Under the pieces are notes generated by a model. It was not told where the DNA came from, did no database searches, and worked only from the letters and a program-made list of their open reading frames with translations. This document shows, in pieces, positions 8,518-17,308 of a stretch of DNA of 64,000 nucleotides; the stretch's first letter is position 1, and every line of letters begins with the position of its first letter. The position numbers and the translations under genes are program-made. This DNA comes from Ideonella sp. (GTDB lineage: Bacteria > Pseudomonadota > Gammaproteobacteria > Burkholderiales > Burkholderiaceae_C). Where the stretch lies: NCBI GenBank assembly GCA_016721465.1, contig JADKIA010000030.1, positions 62,001 through 126,000 on the forward strand, in the 5' to 3' direction.

Positions 8518-9650
8518 CCGGCGACAGGTCGGCACGGGCTGCGCAGGCGGCCAATTCCCTGCATTCAAACGCAGCGTCCACTTCGACGGCATCGTCCGAT
8601 CTGTCCGGCCGGGTGATCCAATGGCAGCGCCGGCACGGGCGCCATGCACTGCCCTGGCAAGGCACGCGTGACCCCTACCGCGTGTGGCTGTCCGAGATCA
8701 TGCTGCAGCAGACGCAGGTGAGCACGGTGATGGGCTACTACGACCGGTTCCTGAAGCGGTTTCCCGATGTGGCCGCCCTGGCCTCGGCCTCGCTGGACGA
8801 TGTGCTGGCGCTGTGGAGTGGCCTGGGCTACTACAGCCGGGCCCGCCACCTGCACCGCTGTGCCCAGGCCGTGGTCAGCGAGCACGGCGGCCGCTTTCCG
8901 CCCAGCAGCCGGGCCTTGGCCACATTGCCAGGCATCGGGCGGTCCACCGCCGCGGCCATCGCGGCCTTCTGTTTCGGCGAGCGCGTGGCCATCCTGGATG
9001 GCAACGTCAAGCGCGTACTCAGCCGTGCGCTGGGCTTTGCCGGCGATCTGGCTGAGCTGCAAAGCGAGCGCGCGCTGTGGCAGCGGGCCGATGAGTTGCT
9101 GCCGCACGAGCACATCGAGGCCTACACGCAGGGCCTGATGGACCTGGGCGCCACCGTGTGCACGCTGCGACAGCCAGCCTGCGGGGCCTGTCCACTGGCC
9201 TCATCTTGTGTAGCGCATGCGCAGGGCCGGCCCACCGCCTTCCCGGTGAAGACGCGCAAGACACGCCGTCACCGGCGCGAGAACCGGCTGCTTTGGCTGG
9301 TGCAGCGCGACCAGGTCTGGCTGGTGCAGCGGCCCGCCGTGGGCGTGTGGGCCGGGCTGTGGAGCTTTGCAGAATGGGCCGACGAAGCGGCCCTCGACGC
9401 GGCGACGGCAGGTTGGCCCGGCGAGGGCCGCCTGCTGACGCCCATCGTGCACGTGCTGACGCACCGTGACTGGACGCTGCGGCCGCTGTTCTGGCGCTGG
9501 CCGGATCGCCTGAGCGGCCCAAGACAGGCGCGCCTTGAAGCGCAGTTGCCGGCCGGCCGATGGCACACGCTGCCCGGGGCCCTGGCGCTGGGGCTGCCCA
9601 TGCCCATCCGCCGCTGGTTGACAGGCGGCCCGGACCTGGACGCCGAGTAG
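8514..9650 (+). CDS. mutY: adenine DNA glycosylase
   Basis: MutY removes adenine mispaired with 8-oxoguanine. Its 378 residues include the catalytic region WLSEIMLQQTQV (Glu61), the helix-hairpin-helix LPGIGRSTAAAIAAF, the Asp-containing LDGNVKRVLSR, and a [4Fe-4S] motif C-x6-C-x2-C-x5-C (CTLRQPACGACPLASSC). The C-terminal NUDIX-like domain recognises 8-oxoG. The ATG overlaps the GTPase stop. The first 30 or so residues are Ser/Ala-rich and not conserved in the family, so a GTG about 33 codons in is a possible alternative start. Confidence 0.96.
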   Translation: MTGDRSARAAQAANSLHSNAASTSTASSDLSGRVIQWQRRHGRHALPWQGTRDPYRVWLSEIMLQQTQVSTVMGYYDRFLKRFPDVAALASASLDDVLALWSGLGYYSRARHLHRCAQAVVSEHGGRFPPSSRALATLPGIGRSTAAAIAAFCFGERVAILDGNVKRVLSRALGFAGDLAELQSERALWQRADELLPHEHIEAYTQGLMDLGATVCTLRQPACGACPLASSCVAHAQGRPTAFPVKTRKTRRHRRENRLLWLVQRDQVWLVQRPAVGVWAGLWSFAEWADEAALDAATAGWPGEGRLLTPIVHVLTHRDWTLRPLFWRWPDRLSGPRQARLEAQLPAGRWHTLPGALALGLPMPIRRWLTGGPDLDAE

Positions 9651-9655
9651 GTGGG

Positions 9656-10300
9656 TCAGCTCACCACGCCCTTGCCGCGCAGGAAATCGTCCACCAGCTT
9701 CAGGCGCAAGGCCGGCTCGTCCAGCACCATCAGCTTCTGCTTGGCCGCCAGCGAGATGGGCAGGATCTCGCACCATCGGTTGGCCACCCAGCCTGCGTCG
9801 TTCAGCCGATGGGGTTCGATGAAGGGGCGCTGGTCCTGAGCCTGAAGCGATTCGATGGCGTTGGACAGCGCCGCGACGGTCTGGCCCAGTTCTGCCGGCG
9901 GCGGCACCGAGGCGTCGTCGGCAAGGCAGACCACATCGGCCAGCCACAGGCCGTCCGCCTGCTGCTGCGGCGATTGCAGTTCGAAGCGCCGGCCGCCCAG
10001 GCAGCTCACCTTCAAGATGCCGGTCTGCTCGGCGTCCACCTCGATCAGCCGGGCCAGCACGCCCATCGATTCGAAGCGCACCGGGTCGTTGCGCTTGACC
10101 TCCGAGCCTTGGCGCAGGCACACCACGCCAAACGGCGTGAGGTCGCGCAGGCAGCGGCTCACCAGGTCCAGGTAGCGGGCTTCGAACACCCGCAGGCGCA
10201 GCAGCCCGCCGGGAAACAGCACCGCCTGCAATGGAAACAAGGGCAGGGCCCGGATCAGCTCCGCGGGCAGGTCGGGACGGTGTTCGGGTGCGGGGCTCAA
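9656..10300 (-). CDS. LON substrate-binding-domain protein
   Basis: The 214-residue protein consists of a stand-alone LON N-terminal (PUA-like) domain: LPLFPLQAVLFPGGLLRLRVFEARY-type opening, then the SRCLRD and FGVVCLRQGSEV segments. There is no AAA+ ATPase or Ser-Lys protease domain, so it is not a protease by itself; it may bind unfolded proteins or act as an adaptor. It starts in an ATGA overlap with the end of rapZ, making it the distal gene of a recN-rapZ transcription unit. It ends convergently five bases from mutY. Confidence 0.85.
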   Translation of the reverse strand: MSPAPEHRPDLPAELIRALPLFPLQAVLFPGGLLRLRVFEARYLDLVSRCLRDLTPFGVVCLRQGSEVKRNDPVRFESMGVLARLIEVDAEQTGILKVSCLGGRRFELQSPQQQADGLWLADVVCLADDASVPPPAELGQTVAALSNAIESLQAQDQRPFIEPHRLNDAGWVANRWCEILPISLAAKQKLMVLDEPALRLKLVDDFLRGKGVVS

Positions 10301-11226
10301 TCGATGGCGTCCATTTCGCGGTGGCGGATCAATGTGGCGCCATGGCCGGCAAAGCGCTTTGCCAATTGCTCGACGATGTAGACCGAGCGGTGTTGCCCGC
10401 CGGTGCAGCCGATGGCCACCGTGACATAGGCGCGCTGGTCGGTGGCCAGCGACGGCAGCCAGCGTCGAAGAAAGGCCTCGATCTGCGCCAGCATCTCGTC
10501 GGCCTCGGGCTGCTCGCTGAGGAACTTGGCCACCGGTGCATCGCGGCCGGACAGCGGACGCAGCTCGCGCACGTAGTAGGGATTGGGCAACATGCGCACG
10601 TCGAACACATAGTCGGCGTCGAGCGGCACACCGTACTTGAACGCGAAGCTCTCGAACACCAGCGTGAGGCGATCGTGCGGCGCCGACAGCAGGTTGCGCA
10701 CCTGTGCACGCAGCCCGGCCGGTCGCAGCGTGCTGGTGTCGATCACGGTGGACACCTCGCGCAGCTCGGCCAGCAGCAGGCGCTCGAGCTCGATGGCCTC
10801 GATCAACGCGTGCTGTACGCTCTCGTTGGTCTGCGTGGGGTGGCTCAGCGGATGCGGGCGGCGGGTTTCGGAAAACCGCCGCACCAAGGTGTCGGTGTTG
10901 GCGTCGAGGAACAGCGGGCGAATGCGCACGCCCTCGCGTCGCAGCTCGTCGATCAGCGGCACCAGCGCCGGCAGTGAACGCGCGGCGCGGGCGTCCACCG
11001 CGATCGCCACGCGCTCCACGTAGCGCGGGTGCTGCAGCTGCATGTAGTTGCGCAGCAGTTCGGGTGGCAGATTGTCGACGCAGAAGTAGCCCACGTCCTC
11101 GAGCGCGTGCAGGGCCACCGACTTGCCCGAGCCGGAGATGCCCGAGATCAGCACCAGCTCACGGCCCTGCGGTGACGCGATGGGCTGATCGTCGGGGGTC
11201 AACAGCGGATCGGTGTGCTCGCTCAT
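10297..11226 (-). CDS. rapZ: RNase adapter RapZ / P-loop nucleotide-binding protein
   Basis: RapZ-family proteins have an N-terminal kinase-like P-loop and a C-terminal domain that in enterobacteria binds the GlmZ/GlmY sRNAs and RNase E to tune glmS expression. The 309 residues show Walker A GISGSGKS (29-36), the segment DANTDTLVRRFSETRRPHPL, and the C-terminal signature IGCTGGQHRSVYIVEQL. The start at MSEHTDPLL was chosen for its ATGA overlap with recN and for family length. No GlmY/GlmZ-like RNA was seen, so the role here may differ from that in E. coli. Confidence 0.94.
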   Translation of the reverse strand: MSEHTDPLLTPDDQPIASPQGRELVLISGISGSGKSVALHALEDVGYFCVDNLPPELLRNYMQLQHPRYVERVAIAVDARAARSLPALVPLIDELRREGVRIRPLFLDANTDTLVRRFSETRRPHPLSHPTQTNESVQHALIEAIELERLLLAELREVSTVIDTSTLRPAGLRAQVRNLLSAPHDRLTLVFESFAFKYGVPLDADYVFDVRMLPNPYYVRELRPLSGRDAPVAKFLSEQPEADEMLAQIEAFLRRWLPSLATDQRAYVTVAIGCTGGQHRSVYIVEQLAKRFAGHGATLIRHREMDAID

Positions 11227-12926
11227 GCCCGGCTTCGTGGTCTGGGGTTCGACTTGGGCGCCTTTGCCGGCGCCTTCATCCCCGCATCTTGCAACATTGC
11301 CTGCGCATGCGCCAGGCTGGTGTCGGCCATGCGTTCGCCGCCCAGCATGCGCGCAATCTCCACCACGCGGGCCTCGCCACTGCTGGCCCGCACATCGCTG
11401 GCGGTGCTGCCATCGCGGGCCTGCTTGGACACCACGAAATGATGGTCCGCACACGCGGCCACCTGGGCCAGGTGGGTGACGGCGAGCACCTGGTGGGTCT
11501 GGCCGAGCTGCTTCATCAAGGCGCCCACGGTGTCGCCCACGGCACCGCCGATGCCGGCATCGATCTCGTCGAAGATCAGCGTCGAGGCGCCACCGCCTTG
11601 ACGCAGCGTGGTCACCGCAATGGCCAGGGCCAGGCGCGACAGCTCGCCGCCCGAGGCCACCTTGGCCAACGGCCGCGGCGTGCTGCCCGCGTGTCCGGCC
11701 ACGAGGAACTCCAGCGTTTCCAGGCCGTGGGCCTGTGGCTGAGCCAAGGCCTCGAAGGCCACCTCGAAGCGGCCACCGGCCATGCCCAGGGTCTGCATGG
11801 CCTGCGTCACCGCGGCGGCCAGCGGTGGCGCGGCCTGCCGGCGCGCCGCACTGATGCGGCCTGCCTCCGCCATGTACTTCCGATCGGCCTCGGCCAGCAC
11901 CAGCTCCAACGCTGCGGTGTCGGTGGACGCGTCCAATGCGCGCAATTCAGCCTGCCATTGGGCCAGCAACGCCGGCAGCTCGGCCGGCGGCCGTCGGTAA
12001 CGACGCGCCAGGCCCATCCACGCCGACATGCGCGCGTCCAGCTCGGCCAGGCGTCGAGGGTCAAGCTCGGCGTGCCCCAGGTAGCTGTTGAGCGTATGCG
12101 CGGCGTCCTGCAACTGCGCCCGTGCGCCTTGCAGGCTGTCGATCACCGGCTGCAGGCGTTCGTCGTGCTGCTGCACCGATTGCAGCACCGCGATGGCCCG
12201 GTCGGCCAGGGTCTCGGCGCTGTCGTCGGAGTCGGCCACGGCGTCCAGCGCCACGCGCGCGGCGTCGATCAGTGCCTGTGCATGGGCCAGGCGCTGGTGC
12301 TCCGCATCGAGCTCGGCCCACTCGCCAACGGCCGGCGCCAGCTTGTCCAACTCACCGATCTGCCAGGCCAGTCGCTCACGCTCACGGGCGATCTCGTCGC
12401 TGCGCTCTCGCGCACGCTGCAGGGCCTCGGTGGCCGACTTGCGTGCGGCAAAGCGCATGGCCAGCTCGCGCGTGTCCACACCGGCTTGCGTGTCGATCAG
12501 CTCGCGCGTGGCGGCGGCGCGCGTGAGGCTTTGCCAGGCATGCTGACCATGGATGTCCACCAGGTGATCGGCGGCCTCGCGCAGCTGAGCCACCGTGGCC
12601 GCGCTGCCATTGATCCAGGCCCGGCTCTTGCCTTGCGCGTCGATGGTGCGCCGAAGCAGCAGCACATCGTCGTTGCTGAAACCCGCCTCGTCCAGCCAGC
12701 GCGCGAGCGAGGCGGGCGCATCGAATTCGGCGCTGATTTCGGCCCGCGACGCGCCTTCGCGCACCACGCCGGTGTCGCTTCGGCTGCCGAGTGCAAGCTG
12801 CAGGGCGTCCACCAGGATGGACTTGCCGGCGCCGGTCTCGCCCGTGAGTACCGAAAAGCCCGCGTGGAAGTCCAGATCGAGCGTGGGCACGATGACGAAA
12901 TCGCGCAGGCTCAGGCGGCGCAGCAT
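11223..12926 (-). CDS. recN: DNA repair protein RecN
   Basis: RecN is an SMC-like ATPase acting at double-strand breaks. The 567 residues give an N-terminal Walker A LTGETGAGKS (28-37), a long central coiled coil, and the C-terminal signature/Walker B segment VASGGELSRLALAI...LIFDEIDAGIGG. Length is normal. It lies 51 bases downstream of nadK on the same strand and is translationally coupled to rapZ. Confidence 0.97.
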   Translation of the reverse strand: MLRRLSLRDFVIVPTLDLDFHAGFSVLTGETGAGKSILVDALQLALGSRSDTGVVREGASRAEISAEFDAPASLARWLDEAGFSNDDVLLLRRTIDAQGKSRAWINGSAATVAQLREAADHLVDIHGQHAWQSLTRAAATRELIDTQAGVDTRELAMRFAARKSATEALQRARERSDEIARERERLAWQIGELDKLAPAVGEWAELDAEHQRLAHAQALIDAARVALDAVADSDDSAETLADRAIAVLQSVQQHDERLQPVIDSLQGARAQLQDAAHTLNSYLGHAELDPRRLAELDARMSAWMGLARRYRRPPAELPALLAQWQAELRALDASTDTAALELVLAEADRKYMAEAGRISAARRQAAPPLAAAVTQAMQTLGMAGGRFEVAFEALAQPQAHGLETLEFLVAGHAGSTPRPLAKVASGGELSRLALAIAVTTLRQGGGASTLIFDEIDAGIGGAVGDTVGALMKQLGQTHQVLAVTHLAQVAACADHHFVVSKQARDGSTASDVRASSGEARVVEIARMLGGERMADTSLAHAQAMLQDAGMKAPAKAPKSNPRPRSRA

Positions 12927-12977
12927 GTCAGCGGCGATGGGTCGCGCGAGCCAGGCGGTCGAGCGGCGCGTGTCGCA

Positions 12978-13853
12978 TCACACCACCCCCTCATACCAAC
13001 GCAGCTTGCGCCGCAGCGTGGCGTAATAGCTCCAGCCGCGCGGGTGCAGAAAGCGCACCTTGTGCGCCGAGCGCCGCACGCGGATCTGGTCGCCGTGCAG
13101 CAGGCTGGCCAGGCCCTGCATGTCGAAGTTGGCGGACGCGTCGCGTCCGGCCACCACGGTGATGCGCACCTCGCCCGAATCGGGCAGCACGATCGGCCGG
13201 TTCGACAGCGTGTGCGACGCAATCGGCACCACCAGCCAGCCCGAGATGCCCGGGTGCATGATCGGCCCACCGGCCGACAGTGCATAGGCCGTGGACCCGG
13301 TGGGCGAGGCCACGATCAGGCCGTCTGCGCGCAGGTTGGCGACGAATTCGTCGCCGATGTCCACGCGCAGCTCCACCATGCTCGCGGTGGCACCGCGGCT
13401 GACCACCACCTCGTTCATCGACAGCGCCGAGAAGATGCACTCGTCGTCGCGCCACACTTCGCTTTCGAGCATGGCACGGTGCTCTTCCTCGAAGTCGCCC
13501 GCGATCATCGGCGCCAGCGCCTCGCGAAACTGGCCGATCGGGATGTCGGTGATGAAGCCCAGGCGGCCCTGGTTGATGCCCACCAGCGGCAGGTTGTGCT
13601 TGGCCAGTTCGCGGGCAATGCCCAGCATCGTGCCGTCGCCGCCCACCACCACGGCCAGGTCGCACTCGGCGCCGATGCGGTCGGCAGACAGCGAACCGTA
13701 ATCGGTGACGCCCGTGCTTTGCGCAGTGCGCTGCTCGAACGACACCTCCAGGCCCTGGCGCACCAGAAAGTGGGCGATGTCTTCCAGCACCGGGCGAATG
13801 CCGTCGGCCTGGTACTTACCCACCAGCGCAGCATGTTGGAAGCGGCCCGTCAT
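12978..13853 (-). CDS. nadK: NAD kinase
   Basis: NadK phosphorylates NAD to NADP. The 291-residue product has the diagnostic GGDGTML (71-77), SMNEVVVSRG and ASPTGSTAYALSAGGPI. The ATG at 13853 was chosen over an in-frame start nine codons upstream because a -10-like TGTAAT (13866-13861, minus strand) lies seven bases before it, so the longer frame would begin inside or upstream of the promoter. It diverges from hrcA, a common Betaproteobacterial arrangement. Confidence 0.96.
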   Translation of the reverse strand: MTGRFQHAALVGKYQADGIRPVLEDIAHFLVRQGLEVSFEQRTAQSTGVTDYGSLSADRIGAECDLAVVVGGDGTMLGIARELAKHNLPLVGINQGRLGFITDIPIGQFREALAPMIAGDFEEEHRAMLESEVWRDDECIFSALSMNEVVVSRGATASMVELRVDIGDEFVANLRADGLIVASPTGSTAYALSAGGPIMHPGISGWLVVPIASHTLSNRPIVLPDSGEVRITVVAGRDASANFDMQGLASLLHGDQIRVRRSAHKVRFLHPRGWSYYATLRRKLRWYEGVV

Positions 13854-13860
13854 GCGCGGA

Positions 13861-13916
13861 ATTACACCACAGCGACCCATGCCGATACGGCCTCAGAACG
13901 GGCGTGTCCGTACAAT
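13861..13916. promoter_or_regulatory. divergent nadK/hrcA promoter region
   Basis: The minus strand carries TGTAAT (13866-13861) seven bases before nadK, and the plus strand carries TACAAT (13911-13916) eleven bases before hrcA. Neither gene has a clear Shine-Dalgarno sequence. No CIRCE inverted repeat, the usual HrcA operator, is present, so hrcA does not appear to autoregulate here. Confidence 0.5.
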
Positions 13917-13927
13917 GGAACAGCACC

Positions 13928-14956
13928 ATGGACGACCGCGCCCACACCCTGCTGAAGACCCTGGTCGAGCGCTACATCGCCGACGGCCAACCCGTGGGCT
14001 CGCGCACCCTGTCCAAGGCCTCGGGCCTGGAGCTTTCGCCCGCCACGATCCGCAACGTGATGGCCGATCTGGAAGAGATGGGCCTGATCGCCAGCCCGCA
14101 CACCAGTGCCGGCCGCGTGCCCACGGCCCGCGGCTATCGCCTGTTCGTGGACACCATGCTCACCGCACGCCCGCTGGACCTGGCCTCGATGGCGCACGAC
14201 ATGGCCGGCGTGCGCGATCAACTTCTGCCCGACCAGCCGCAGCGTGTGATCGCCCAAGCGGCCCATCTGCTGTCCAGCCTGTCGCACTTTGTCGGCGTGA
14301 TCACCTCGCCGCAACGAGCGGGCGTGTTCCACCACATCGAGTTCCTGCGCCTGGGCGAGAAGCGCGTGCTGGTGATCCTGGTCTCGCCCGATGGCGACGT
14401 GCAGAACCGAGTCATCTTCACCGCCCGCGATCACAGCACGGCCGAATTGCAGGAAGCCACCAACCACCTCAATGCGCACTATGCCGGCCTCAGCATCGAG
14501 GCCGTGCGTGAGCGCCTGAAGGCCGAGATCGACGTGCTGCGCGTCGAGATCGCAGCCCTGATGCAGGCCGCCGTGCAGGCCGGCAGCGATGCCCTGGCCG
14601 ACAGTGGCGAGCAGGTGGTGGTCTCGGGCGAGCGCAACCTGCTCGACGTGCAGGACTTCGGCAACGACCTGGGCTCGTTGCGCAAGCTGTTCAACGTGTT
14701 CGAGCAGAAGACCGAGCTGATGCGCCTGCTCGATGTCTCCAGCCGAGCCGAGGGCGTGCGCATCTACATCGGCGGCGAAAGCCGCGTGGTGCCGTTCGAA
14801 GAGCTGTCGGTGGTCACCGCGCCCTATGAGGTGGACGGCCGCATCGTCGGCACCCTGGGCGTCATCGGCCCCACGCGCATGGCTTACGACCGCATGATCC
14901 AGATCGTGGACATCACCTCGCGCATGGTCTCCAACGCCTTGTCGGCGCCGCGCTGA
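13928..14956 (+). CDS. hrcA: heat-inducible transcription repressor HrcA
   Basis: HrcA represses groE/dnaK-type heat-shock genes through CIRCE elements, with activity tuned by GroEL. The 342 residues begin with a winged-helix domain (LLKTLVERYIADGQPVGSRT and ATIRNVMADLEEMGLI), followed by the GAF-like dimerisation domain, ending with the conserved GTLGVIGPTRMAYDRMI. The start MDDRAHTLL was chosen over one eight codons upstream because the latter would precede the likely -10 box. The grpE/dnaK genes often found near hrcA are not here. Confidence 0.97.
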   Translation: MDDRAHTLLKTLVERYIADGQPVGSRTLSKASGLELSPATIRNVMADLEEMGLIASPHTSAGRVPTARGYRLFVDTMLTARPLDLASMAHDMAGVRDQLLPDQPQRVIAQAAHLLSSLSHFVGVITSPQRAGVFHHIEFLRLGEKRVLVILVSPDGDVQNRVIFTARDHSTAELQEATNHLNAHYAGLSIEAVRERLKAEIDVLRVEIAALMQAAVQAGSDALADSGEQVVVSGERNLLDVQDFGNDLGSLRKLFNVFEQKTELMRLLDVSSRAEGVRIYIGGESRVVPFEELSVVTAPYEVDGRIVGTLGVIGPTRMAYDRMIQIVDITSRMVSNALSAPR

Positions 14957-14985
14957 GGCGGCACTCAGCCGCGCGCCCACGCACC

Positions 14986-14991
14986 TACAAT
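14986..14991 (+). promoter_or_regulatory. -10 box of the tRNA-Met gene
   Basis: TACAAT lies 28 bases upstream of the mature tRNA 5' end, a normal distance for a short 5' leader. The -35 region is not recognisable. Confidence 0.4.
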
Positions 14992-15019
14992 CGGCGCGCT
15001 CGCGCAGCGGGCACAAGAC

Positions 15020-15096
15020 GGGCCGTTAGCTCAGTTGGTCAGAGCAGAGGACTCATAATCCTTTGGTCGTTGGTTCAAGTCCAACACGGCCTACCA
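15020..15096 (+). tRNA. tRNA-Met (anticodon CAT, elongator type)
   Basis: The cloverleaf has acceptor stem GGGCCGT/ACGGCCT (G-U at the first pair), D arm GCTC-AGTTGGTCA-GAGC, anticodon stem GAGGA/TCCTT with loop CTCATAA (anticodon CAT), T arm GTTGG-TTCAAGT-CCAAC, and encoded ACCA, for 77 bases in total. The first pair and D arm favour elongator over initiator. A CAT anticodon can also mean tRNA-Ile modified by TilS; this cannot be excluded by eye. Confidence 0.9.
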
Positions 15097-15137
15097 ACCA
15101 TCTCGTGCGACCCGTTTGCACATGGTCCAATGCCGGC

Positions 15138-16328
15138 ATGACGACCCTTGATCGAGGCTGGCGCCCGCCAGCAAGGTGGCAGCGGCGGCATGTGTTGATG
15201 GCGCTCGGCGCGCTGGCCGGTTGCGGCGGAGGCAGCGACGCCGCTGACCGCGTGGCTCCGGGCACGAAGTTGTTCGACCTGCAGTTTGTCGACGCGCAAA
15301 CAGCTTACGGTGTCGCCGGGCAGGGCTTGATCGCCCGCTCGGACGACGGTGGCCAGACCTGGCGCAGGCTGAGGGTCGACGCGACGCACGACCTGATCAG
15401 CGTATTCGCCGTCAACCGGCAACTGGTCTTCGCGAGTGCAATCAACTTTGCCGTGTTGCGCTCAGTGGATGGCGGCGCCAACTGGCAGACCATCCAACCG
15501 GGCGGAGACAACTCCATCGTGCACGGGCCGGTGGTGGTGGCGCCCGATGCCGAGCATGTCGGGCTGCGCATCGAGTCGAATCTGAAATACGGAGTCTCCG
15601 AAAAGCTCTGGTTCACCGTCAACGGCGGACAGAAGTGGCAGAACATGGTCGAACCGGACCGGCCCTTTCCTTGGGCACCTCAATTCACGCGCGCGGGAGT
15701 CCTGTTCGGCCTCGCCCGGTACACCGACCCGGCGAAGCCCTATGCCTTCTGGGTCTCCGACGACTTTGGGCAATCATTTCGGCAGTCACCCCTGTCTGGC
15801 GTGGCCTGCGGCACCTTCGGAGAGCAGGGCATCTGGTTGCAGCTGTCCAGCGGCGGTGCCGCAAACCCGCCGGCCCGCGTGGCCCTCAGCCAGGACGGTT
15901 TTCGAACCTGGGTCGAAGCGCCGATGCAGATCGACGGGCTCGGCGTGGATGCGCAGCCGGAGCTCCTCCTGTACGCGCTGGATGCGGCCGGCCGCGGCTG
16001 GGCCGGCACCGATTCAAGCCTGCTGCACAGCAGCGACGGCGGCCGCCACTGGACCGTGGTCGCGGCGCCGGCGGTGCCCAACATCCAGGTCGGCGTCGCG
16101 CTCGATGGCATGGGATGGCTGACCCGCGCGAACGGCGTGGCGGAATGGTTCAGCACCGACGCCGGTGCCACTTGGCGCCACTTTGATGGCGTGCCTGTCG
16201 ACGCAATCCAAGCAAACATCGTGCGCGACGGCGGCGGTGGATTGCTGGCAAGTGTTGGCTGGCAGCTGACGGGCTACACCTGGCAACGCTCGATCGACGA
16301 CGGGCGCAGCTGGCGCACGTTGCTGTAA
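15138..16328 (+). CDS. Asp-box beta-propeller lipoprotein
   Basis: A 396-residue protein with a twin-arginine-like N-region (RWQRRHVLMALGALAGCGGG) and lipobox LAGC, placing the lipidated cysteine at residue 29. The mature part contains repeated Asp-box (BNR) motifs: SDDGGQTW, SVDGGANW, TVNGGQKW, SSDGGRHW, STDAGATW and SIDDGRSW, which mark blades of a sialidase/photosynthesis-system-II-assembly-like propeller. No enzymatic residues are recognisable, so binding or assembly is more likely than hydrolysis. It begins 41 bases after tRNA-Met. The ATG lacks a Shine-Dalgarno sequence and has TCCAAT six bases upstream. Confidence 0.8.
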   Translation: MTTLDRGWRPPARWQRRHVLMALGALAGCGGGSDAADRVAPGTKLFDLQFVDAQTAYGVAGQGLIARSDDGGQTWRRLRVDATHDLISVFAVNRQLVFASAINFAVLRSVDGGANWQTIQPGGDNSIVHGPVVVAPDAEHVGLRIESNLKYGVSEKLWFTVNGGQKWQNMVEPDRPFPWAPQFTRAGVLFGLARYTDPAKPYAFWVSDDFGQSFRQSPLSGVACGTFGEQGIWLQLSSGGAANPPARVALSQDGFRTWVEAPMQIDGLGVDAQPELLLYALDAAGRGWAGTDSSLLHSSDGGRHWTVVAAPAVPNIQVGVALDGMGWLTRANGVAEWFSTDAGATWRHFDGVPVDAIQANIVRDGGGGLLASVGWQLTGYTWQRSIDDGRSWRTLL

Positions 16329-16522
16329 GTGCGGCCCACGCGCGCTGGTGGCCGAACGGAACGCGAAGGCCGCGCCGCTGGAGCAAGAGCACCATCGACG
16401 AGGCGCGTGTCCTCGTGCTGCCAAGGCCCCGTGCAGCTACCATCGTGCGATGGTCAACCATGGCGATCTCCCGGTGGCAAGACCCGGCGCGCTCGCCTGG
16501 TGGGGGGTGTGGAGGGCGGATC

Positions 16523-17281
16523 GTGGCTGAGCCATCGGGGTTGCTCGCGCGGCTGGACGCCATCGGCGCGTCGTTGCGCGACAGCGGCCATGCACTGGCG
16601 CTGATCGGGCTCGGTTCGGTCGGCTGCGAGACCGACCGCCTGGACGCCTGGTCCGACCTCGATTTCTTTGCGATCGTCGAGCCTGGCTGGAAGGCGCGTT
16701 ATCTGCACACGCTCGACTGGCTTGCGGCAGCGCAGCCGCTGGCCTGGCACTTCCGCAACACCGGCGATGGCCACAAGGCGCTGATGGACGACGGCGTGTT
16801 CTGCGAATTCGCGGTCTTCGAGCCGACCGAACTGGCGCACATCCCCTTCGCCCCCGGGCGCGTGGTGTGGAAGCGCGAGGGCGTCGACGATGCGATTGCG
16901 CGGCCCCGGCAGCCGATGCCGCAACCACGCACGACCGACGAGACCTGGATCGTCGGCGAGGCACTGAGCTGCCTGTTCGTCGGCTTGCAGCGCTGGCACC
17001 GCGGCGAGAAGCTGTCGGCGGCGCGCTTCGTGCAGGGCCATGCGCTGGACCGCCTGATCGAGCTCGACGCGCTGCGCACGCACCCGATGCCCGGCGACCC
17101 GTTCAACGCCGAGCGCCGGCTGGAGGCGCGCCAGCCGCGGCTTTCGGCCGAGCTGCCGGCGCTCGTGCCGGGCTACGCGCACACGCCCAAGGCGGCGTTG
17201 GCGATGCTCGATGCGCTGTCGGCCCGCGGCGCGCTGCTGAACCCGGCCATCGTCGCGCGCATCCGCGCGCTGGCGGGCTGA
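16523..17281 (+). CDS. nucleotidyltransferase-fold protein
   Basis: The 252-residue product carries the polymerase-beta-type nucleotidyltransferase signature GLGSVGCETDRLDAWSDLDF: the GS at 31-32 and the two aspartates of SDLDFF (45 and 47). This fold transfers nucleotides to small molecules (aminoglycosides) or proteins; the substrate is unknown. The GTG start is preceded by GGAGG with seven bases of spacing, which is why I prefer it over in-frame ATGs at 16415 and 16460. A TACCAT -10-like hexamer lies at 16438-16443. Resistance should not be assumed from the fold alone. Confidence 0.72.
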   Translation: MAEPSGLLARLDAIGASLRDSGHALALIGLGSVGCETDRLDAWSDLDFFAIVEPGWKARYLHTLDWLAAAQPLAWHFRNTGDGHKALMDDGVFCEFAVFEPTELAHIPFAPGRVVWKREGVDDAIARPRQPMPQPRTTDETWIVGEALSCLFVGLQRWHRGEKLSAARFVQGHALDRLIELDALRTHPMPGDPFNAERRLEARQPRLSAELPALVPGYAHTPKAALAMLDALSARGALLNPAIVARIRALAG

Positions 17282-17308
17282 GCCCGGTGGGGCCTCTGGG
17301 CACCGCGA

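Noticed and set aside
13854..13927. CIRCE element upstream of hrcA
   Set aside because: No TTAGCACTC-N9-GAGTGCTAA-like inverted repeat is present in the gap.
10704..13955. A very long rightward open frame (over 1000 codons) opposite rapZ, recN and nadK
   Set aside because: It is a GC-rich antisense shadow: the leftward genes have clear motifs, and the antisense translation is His/Arg/Gln-rich with no recognisable domains. The same applies to long frames opposite boxB/boxC, dnaE and the hydroxylase large subunit.
16415..16522. Longer N-terminus for the nucleotidyltransferase-fold protein
   Set aside because: The extra 36 residues are Pro/Arg/Gly-rich without family similarity, whereas the GTG at 16523 has a well-placed GGAGG.
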